Source: an uncultured Chthoniobacterales bacterium
GTDB taxonomy: Bacteria > Verrucomicrobiota > Verrucomicrobiia > Chthoniobacterales > UBA10450
DNA length: 64,000 nucleotides
Direction: 5' to 3'
Assembly: GCA_902805675.1 (NCBI GenBank)
Contig: CADCTA010000001.1
Location: 58,301 to 122,300, forward strand
A program made the translations under genes and the position numbers. Below, in pieces: positions 58,338 through 64,000 of the stretch (positions within the stretch are counted from its first letter, which is position 1; every line of letters begins with the position of its first letter). The notes below the pieces were generated by a model. That model saw nothing but the letters and a program-made list of their open reading frames with translations, had not been told where the DNA came from and did not search any database.

Positions 58338-59201
58338 CTACCGCCAGCCGCGCGCGACGAGCAGGAGCAGCACGATGCCGGCAGCGATTCGGTAAATCGC
58401 GAAGGGCACGAAACCGCGGGCCCGGACCCAGTTCATGAACCAGGCGACCACGCCGAGCGCGACGATAAACGACACGACAAAACCGATCGCGAGCACGATC
58501 CAGAGGTGCGGCGTCATGGTCACAGCCGGCGCCGCGTCCGAGGCATCGCCACTGCCTAGCACCGCTTTCAGCAGATCGTACCCGGTCGCGACGACCATGG
58601 TGGGCATGGAGAGGAAGAAGGAAAACTCCAGCGCTGCCGGCCGCGACAGCCCCGCCACCTGCCCGGCGGCGATCGTCGACATAGAGCGTGAGGTTCCAGG
58701 AAACACCGCGGCAAGAATCTGCGCCGCGCCGATCCAGAGAGCCTGGCCAAGATTCATCTCCTCGAGTTTCTGCACGCGCGGCTGGCGAAACATCACGTCG
58801 ACGACCCACATCACGACGCCGCCGGCGATCAACGACCAACCCATCACCACAAGGCTCTCGAGATTCTCGCCGATCTGCTTGCTCAGGAGCCACGACGGGA
58901 CCGCGGTGACAACAAACGCGGCCATCGTCAGGCTGAGCGGGTGATTGAGCAGCGTGCGGTCGCCCTGTGGTCCGCCGGGAAAACTGGCGATGAAATCGAT
59001 GATGCGCCGCCGGAAATAGACCGGCAGGGCCAGGATTGCGCCGAGTTGGATGACGACCGTGTACATCTTCCAGAATGGATCCTGCAGATCGACGTGGAGC
59101 ATTGCTTCCACAATGCGGAGATGCGCGGTGGAGCTAACCGGCAGGAATTCCGTCAGCCCTTCGACGATGCCGAGGATGAGCGAGATAAGATAGTCGTGCA
59201 T
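58338..59201 (-). CDS. uppP: Undecaprenyl-diphosphatase
   Basis: LILGIVEGLTEFLPVSSTAHLRIVE, AVFPGTSRSMSTIAAGQVAGLSRPAALEFSFFLSMP. Confidence 0.95.
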   Translation of the reverse strand: MHDYLISLILGIVEGLTEFLPVSSTAHLRIVEAMLHVDLQDPFWKMYTVVIQLGAILALPVYFRRRIIDFIASFPGGPQGDRTLLNHPLSLTMAAFVVTAVPSWLLSKQIGENLESLVVMGWSLIAGGVVMWVVDVMFRQPRVQKLEEMNLGQALWIGAAQILAAVFPGTSRSMSTIAAGQVAGLSRPAALEFSFFLSMPTMVVATGYDLLKAVLGSGDASDAAPAVTMTPHLWIVLAIGFVVSFIVALGVVAWFMNWVRARGFVPFAIYRIAAGIVLLLLVARGWR

Positions 59202-59313
59202 GCCGGGGGAGAGTCGGCGGCCACAGTAGAGATGGCGCTTTAAATCGCAAGGATTGCTGCGAAGCCGGCGATCGCTGGCAGGTGCGCAGCGGTATCGGCC
59301 GCTCGCCCCGTAC

Positions 59314-59413
59314 TGTCATTCCGACCGGAGTGGAGGAATCCCTTACTTCTCTGCCTCTCCCACGCTCTGCATAAGAGGAAGTTAGAGATTCCTCCACTCC
59401 GGTCGGAATGACA
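59314..59413. repeat. Dispersed palindromic element, family A copy 4 with perfect 27-bp arms
   Basis: TGTCATTCCGACCGGAGTGGAGGAATC (59314-59340) exactly inverted at 59387-59413. Confidence 0.95.
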
Positions 59414-59579
59414 GGGCCGCGGCGCGACCGGCGAACGCAAGATGCGTGGTGGCGATTCGGTTGCGCGTCCACGGCGCGCGGCGGTTGTGAGTCTCGCAGC
59501 GACCGAAGTTTCGCTACCGGAAGCGCCGGCCTCTGCTACGTTGCGCGCCCGGTCGGAGGGTACGGCCGGGCCATCAAAT

Positions 59580-60710
59580 ATGTACGACTATCTGATCGTT
59601 GGCGCGGGATACGCCGGCAGCGTGCTGGCGGAACGCCTCGCGCGCGACGCCGGCAAGAAAGTGCTGATCGTCGACCGCCGGCCGCACATCGCCGGTAACG
59701 CCTACGACCACTACGATGAGGCCGGCATCCTCGTTCACAAATACGGTCCGCACATCTTCCACACGAACTCGCGGGAGATCTTTGAGTATCTCGGACGATT
59801 CACGGAGTGGCGGAAATTCGAGCACCGCGTGCTCGCGCAAGTGGATGGCCAGTTGCTGCCCATTCCCATCAATCTCGATACGATCAATCGCCTTTACGGC
59901 CTGAACCTCGACTCCGCTGGGCTGGAGAAGTTCTTCGAGGAAAAGCGCGAGCATGTTGAGAACATCCGCACCTCGGAAGACGTCGTTGTGAACACGGTCG
60001 GCCGGGAGCTCTACGAGAAGTTTTTCCGCGGCTACACCCGTAAGCAGTGGGGCCTCGATCCGTCCGAGCTCAGCTCGCAGGTGACCGCGCGGATCCCGAC
60101 GCGCACGAACCGCGACGACCGCTATTTCAACGACACCTACCAGTACATGCCGCTGCACGGCTACACCCGCATGTTCGAGAACATGCTCGACCACGAGAAC
60201 ATCACCATCCAGCTCAGCACCGACTACCGCGACATCAAGCAGTCGGCCGAATACCGCGAGATGATCTACACCGGTCCGATCGACGAGTTCTTCGATTTCC
60301 GCTACGGCAAGCTGCCGTATCGGTCGCTGCACTTTCAGTTCGAGACGCACGATGTGCCGGTATTCCAGCAAGCTCCAGTCGTGAACTACCCGATGGACCA
60401 CGACTACACGCGGATCACGGAATTCAAATATCTCACCGGCCAGGAGCACGAGAAGACGAGCATCGTCCGGGAATTCCCGCGCGCCGAGGGGGATCCGTAT
60501 TACCCCATTCCACGGCCGCAAAACGCGGAGCTGAATGCGAAGTACCAGGCACTCGTGAACGACACGCCCGGCTTGTACTTCGTCGGCCGTCTCGCCTCGT
60601 ACAAGTATTACAACATGGACCAGGTGGTCGGGCAGGCCTTGACGCTATATCGCAAAATCCGCGGCAAGGAAGGAGCGGTGGCAGCAGTCGAGGCGAGCGC
60701 CGCGTCCTAA
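59580..60710 (+). CDS. glf: UDP-galactopyranose mutase
   Basis: MYDYLIVGAGYAGSVLAERLA, KYGPHIFHTNSREIFEYL, YTRKQWGLDPSEL, GRLASYKYYNMDQVVGQAL. Confidence 0.96.
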   Translation: MYDYLIVGAGYAGSVLAERLARDAGKKVLIVDRRPHIAGNAYDHYDEAGILVHKYGPHIFHTNSREIFEYLGRFTEWRKFEHRVLAQVDGQLLPIPINLDTINRLYGLNLDSAGLEKFFEEKREHVENIRTSEDVVVNTVGRELYEKFFRGYTRKQWGLDPSELSSQVTARIPTRTNRDDRYFNDTYQYMPLHGYTRMFENMLDHENITIQLSTDYRDIKQSAEYREMIYTGPIDEFFDFRYGKLPYRSLHFQFETHDVPVFQQAPVVNYPMDHDYTRITEFKYLTGQEHEKTSIVREFPRAEGDPYYPIPRPQNAELNAKYQALVNDTPGLYFVGRLASYKYYNMDQVVGQALTLYRKIRGKEGAVAAVEASAAS

Positions 60711-60722
60711 CGCCGCCTCGCC

Positions 60723-60801
60723 GTTGTAGCGTCGCTGTCCCAGCGCATCTTCGGCACGGCCATGCCACGCTTGTTTCCGCTGAGCCAGCGGACGCCACAA
60801 C
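60723..60801. repeat. Palindromic element GTTGTAGCGTCGCTGTCCCAGCG ... CGCTGAGCCAGCGGACGCCACAAC
   Basis: Imperfect inverted arms; similar to 10727..10777. Confidence 0.6.
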
Positions 60802-60886
60802 GCCCATACGCAGCGTCTTACCGCACTTCGCGCCGAATGATTAGCCTGCCGACTGCGTCAGAGCGTGTGCGCGACCGCCGCCCATC

Positions 60887-62224
60887 ATGACCGCCGAGCC
60901 TACGCATCCCGCACCCGCATCGGAGCCGCGCAGGCGCGGCAGCAAGGTCCTTCTGTGGCTGTTCATATTCGCCTACGTGCCGTTTCTTTTGGCGCACGGG
61001 ATCGACGCCTTGAAGCAACCCGCCGTCGATTTCCCGCCGCTCTACAGCGCGACAAAAGCCACCTTCGACCAGGGACGATCGCCCTACGGCGAGGGCGCGT
61101 TCGAGCAGCAGGCGCTCGCGCTCGGGCGCTGGGTGCCGCCATTCATCTACCCGCCGCCGAGCCTGCTCGTCGTCTACCCGCTGCACTTCTTCAGCTACGA
61201 TGGGGCGAAGGCGATGATGCTGGTGGTCAATCACCTGTGCCTCATCTTCGCCAGCGTGTTCATGCTGCGCAGCCTCTTCCGCGAGGAGTTCGCACGCATC
61301 CCGCACCAGCTCGGCGGCGCGCTCGCCATTGTCTACATCCTGTTGTTCGATCCAGCGGTCGTCACCCTGCAACTCGGACAGGTGAACCTGCTCCTCCTGG
61401 TCTGCCTCTGCCTGATGTGGCACGCGCTGAAGCGAAACGGGAGCGCGCTCGCCATCGCCATCCCGCTTTCCCTCGCCATCGTCATTAAGACCTATCCGGG
61501 CCTGCTCGTGTTGCTGTTGATCACCTGCCGCCGGTACAAGGCGGCGGGTCTCACGCTCGCGCTTTACGCGGTCTACTGCGCCGCCTCACATCTGCTGCTG
61601 CCGAGCGGGATCTGGTCGGACTGGCTCATCAAAGTACTACCCAACGGCGATGAGGCTCATCCCGGCCCGTGGAACCAAAACATCCGCGCATTCATCGCCC
61701 GCACCTTCATGCCGAACGGCTTCTCTGAGGCGCTGCTGCCGATGCCCGCTTTGGTCAAACCATCGATCATGCTGCTTTCCCTCTGCGTGCTCGGCGCCAC
61801 GGTGTGGGTGTCGTATCGTGCCTGGCGGAAGCCAAACGGAACCCGCCGAGTCGACCTGCTGACGTCGCTGTATCTCTTCACGATGTTCCTCATCGCGCCG
61901 GTGTCGTGGGAGCATCACTTCATCTACCTGCTGCCCTGCCTCGTGCTCGTGCTGCTGATGCTGCTCTCCGGCGAAGTGCAGGGGCAATGGCGCTGGATCA
62001 TCGCGCTATCGCTTTGCCTTATCGCCTGGAGGCTGCCGATCTTCGGAGAGGGGTTGAGGAAAGGCCCGTGGGTGCTGCTGATTTCAGCGAAGTTTTACCC
62101 GGCAGTGGCGCTGTGGATCTTCTTCTTTGTCAGAGCGTTGCGCGACTCCAGCTCCGCCGACAATCGCGATCCAGCGCACGACATATCACAGCCGGACAGC
62201 GCGCTGGCGACTGCCGCCGTGTGA
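60887..62224 (+). CDS. GT87/DUF2029-like membrane glycosyltransferase
   Basis: Multi-TM; DFPPLYSATKATFDQGRSPYGEGAF; PGPWNQNIRAFIARTF; VSWEHHFIYLLPCLVLVL. Confidence 0.8.
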   Translation: MTAEPTHPAPASEPRRRGSKVLLWLFIFAYVPFLLAHGIDALKQPAVDFPPLYSATKATFDQGRSPYGEGAFEQQALALGRWVPPFIYPPPSLLVVYPLHFFSYDGAKAMMLVVNHLCLIFASVFMLRSLFREEFARIPHQLGGALAIVYILLFDPAVVTLQLGQVNLLLLVCLCLMWHALKRNGSALAIAIPLSLAIVIKTYPGLLVLLLITCRRYKAAGLTLALYAVYCAASHLLLPSGIWSDWLIKVLPNGDEAHPGPWNQNIRAFIARTFMPNGFSEALLPMPALVKPSIMLLSLCVLGATVWVSYRAWRKPNGTRRVDLLTSLYLFTMFLIAPVSWEHHFIYLLPCLVLVLLMLLSGEVQGQWRWIIALSLCLIAWRLPIFGEGLRKGPWVLLISAKFYPAVALWIFFFVRALRDSSSADNRDPAHDISQPDSALATAAV

Positions 62225-62315
62225 TTCACCTCGACAGCCGCGGCCATGTTGAGCGGCAGGCGGTAGTCTTGCGGCGCGTTGTGCCTGCCGGATTTACCGG
62301 TAAACTCCGCTCCGC

Positions 62316-63149
62316 ATGTCCTCGCACGCCCCGACCGAGTTGATTATCGAAGCCGGGCACACCGAGCGGAACTATTGGCGCGACCTTTTCCGGTATCGCG
62401 AGCTGTTCTATTTCCTCGCCTGGCGCGACGTGCTGGTGCGCTACAAACAAACCGTCATCGGCATCCTGTGGGCGGTTCTGCGGCCGTTGCTGACGATGCT
62501 GGTCTTCACCTTCGTCTTCAGCCGCATCGCCAAGCTCCCGGCGGAAGGCGTCCCCTACCCCGTGATGGTCTTCGCCGCGATGCTCCCGTGGCAGCTCTTC
62601 GCCACGTCGCTGACCGAAGGCAGCGGCAGCCTGATCAACAACGCCAACCTGATCTCCAAGGTCTACTTCCCACGCCTGATCGTGCCGGCTAGCGCGGTCA
62701 TCGTCTCGTTCGTTGATTTCGCGATCTCGATGGTGCTCCTCGGCATCCTGATGGCGATCTACGGCGTCTGGTCCGGCTGGACGATCCTCCTGCTGCCGGT
62801 CTTCACGGTGCTTGCACTCCTCGCCTCCGCCGGCGCCGGCATCTGGCTCGCGGCGTTGAATGTGAAATACCGCGACTTCCGCTACGTCGTGCCGTTCATC
62901 GTCCAATTCGGCCTCTACCTCTCGCCCGTCGGTTTCAGCAGCAACATCGTGCCAGAGAAATGGCGCCTCCTCTACTCGCTGAACCCGATGGTCGGCGTCA
63001 TCGATGGCTTCCGCTGGTCGATCAACGGCGGGTCAACCGTGTTTCCAGCCGAAAGCCTGCTGCTGTCCCTGCTCGTTGTGACGGCGCTGCTCGCGACCGG
63101 AATCTGGTACTTCCGCAAAACCGAGCGCACGTTTGCCGACGTCATCTGA
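62316..63149 (+). CDS. ABC transporter permease, polysaccharide export (Wzm-like)
   Basis: YRELFYFLAWRDVLVRYKQTVIGILWAVLRPLLTMLVFTFVFSRIAKLP; NVKYRDFRYVVPFIVQFGLYLSPVGFSS. Confidence 0.92.
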   Translation: MSSHAPTELIIEAGHTERNYWRDLFRYRELFYFLAWRDVLVRYKQTVIGILWAVLRPLLTMLVFTFVFSRIAKLPAEGVPYPVMVFAAMLPWQLFATSLTEGSGSLINNANLISKVYFPRLIVPASAVIVSFVDFAISMVLLGILMAIYGVWSGWTILLLPVFTVLALLASAGAGIWLAALNVKYRDFRYVVPFIVQFGLYLSPVGFSSNIVPEKWRLLYSLNPMVGVIDGFRWSINGGSTVFPAESLLLSLLVVTALLATGIWYFRKTERTFADVI

Positions 63150-63153
63150 CCGG

Positions 63154-64000
63154 ATGAGCGACGCAATCATCCGAGTCGAGAACCTCGGCAAGAGATACCA
63201 GCTCGGACGCAACGCTGGCCAGGACGGCGCCCGCTACCGCACGTTGCGCGACACGCTCTCCGACGGCGCTCGCAAGCTATTCCGCAATCCGAAGTCCGCC
63301 TTCCGCGATTCTGTGACGGAGGAGTTCTGGGCCCTGCGCGACGTCAGCTTCGAAGTGAAGCAAGGGGAAGTCGTCGGCATCATCGGCCGCAACGGCGCCG
63401 GCAAGTCGACGCTCCTGAAGATCCTAAGCCGCATCACGGAGCCCACGACCGGCCGAGTCTCCATCAACGGCCGCGTTGCCAGCTTGCTGGAAGTCGGCAC
63501 CGGATTTCACCCTGAGCTGACCGGGCGTGAAAACATCTTCCTCAACGGCGCAATCCTTGGGATGACACGAGCGGAGATCAAATCGAAGTTCGACGAGATC
63601 GTCGCGTTCGCGGAAACGGAGAAATTCCTCGACACGCCGGTAAAGCGTTACTCCAGCGGGATGTACGTGCGGCTGGCCTTTGCCGTAGCCGCGCACTTGG
63701 AGCCTGAGATCCTCATCATCGATGAGGTCCTGGCCGTCGGTGATATGCAATTTCAAGAGAAATGCCTCGGCAAGATGCACGCCGTAAGCCGAGGTGGTCG
63801 AACGGTGCTCTTCGTGAGCCACAACACCGCCGCCATTCGTCAGCTGTGTACAGTCGGAATCCTGTTAGACGACGGACAGCTTACAACCGTTGCGACACCG
63901 GCAGAGGCTCTCGAGCGCTACCGCGGCGACTTCCCGCAATCTGAGTCGTTGGCTATAGCCGTGCGAACTCAGCACCATTGTGACTACTTCCGTGTCCTCT
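63154..64000 (+). CDS. ABC transporter ATP-binding protein, polysaccharide export (Wzt-like), truncated by window end
   Basis: Not in ORF track. MSDAIIRVENLGKRYQLGRN...VVGIIGRNGAGKSTLLKILSRITEPTTG...RYSSGMYVRLAFAVAAHLEPEILIIDEVLAVGD. Confidence 0.93.
   Translation, partial: MSDAIIRVENLGKRYQLGRNAGQDGARYRTLRDTLSDGARKLFRNPKSAFRDSVTEEFWALRDVSFEVKQGEVVGIIGRNGAGKSTLLKILSRITEPTTGRVSINGRVASLLEVGTGFHPELTGRENIFLNGAILGMTRAEIKSKFDEIVAFAETEKFLDTPVKRYSSGMYVRLAFAVAAHLEPEILIIDEVLAVGDMQFQEKCLGKMHAVSRGGRTVLFVSHNTAAIRQLCTVGILLDDGQLTTVATPAEALERYRGDFPQSESLAIAVRTQHHCDYFRVL

Noticed and set aside
59574-60521. 315-aa minus-strand ORF
   Set aside because: Antisense to glf.

Overview
High-GC bacterial chromosomal window of about 64 kb. 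The gene content and paralogue style suggest Verrucomicrobiota/Chthoniobacterales-like DNA, but this is inference. It is mostly housekeeping: rluD-like, hemL, tRNA-Cys(GCA), a type II secretion/pseudopilin block (gspF, gspG, gspH-M-like) with a PilT-like ATPase, pssA/psd, gyrB and gyrA, SHMT, zwf-opcA, queA, UDG, squalene/phytoene synthase, hemW, uppS, purA, uppP, glf and an O-antigen-type ABC exporter. These are interleaved with glycosyltransferase/carbamoyltransferase surface-polysaccharide genes. The most notable signals are: (1) a GxxExxY (PD-(D/E)xK-like) gene inserted exactly between gyrB and gyrA, bounded by perfect 16-bp terminal inverted repeats (CGAACTAGACAGGATT) and four 9-bp NNNRGGATT-type units at each end that encode its (NPX)4 tail; (2) one ORF fusing a low-molecular-weight protein tyrosine phosphatase to serine hydroxymethyltransferase; (3) a 14-unit perfect heptanucleotide array (GAACGTC) at the hemL 5' end, with a degenerate second array upstream of hemW; (4) several families of dispersed palindromic intergenic elements; (5) a carbamoyltransferase fused to an SxtJ-like membrane tail and followed by a DUF5989-like micro-ORF missing from the ORF track; (6) a small islet next to tRNA-Cys with orphan ORFs. 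Three genes absent from the supplied track were read directly: two running off the window edges and the micro-ORF. No CRISPR array, rRNA or intact transposase was seen.
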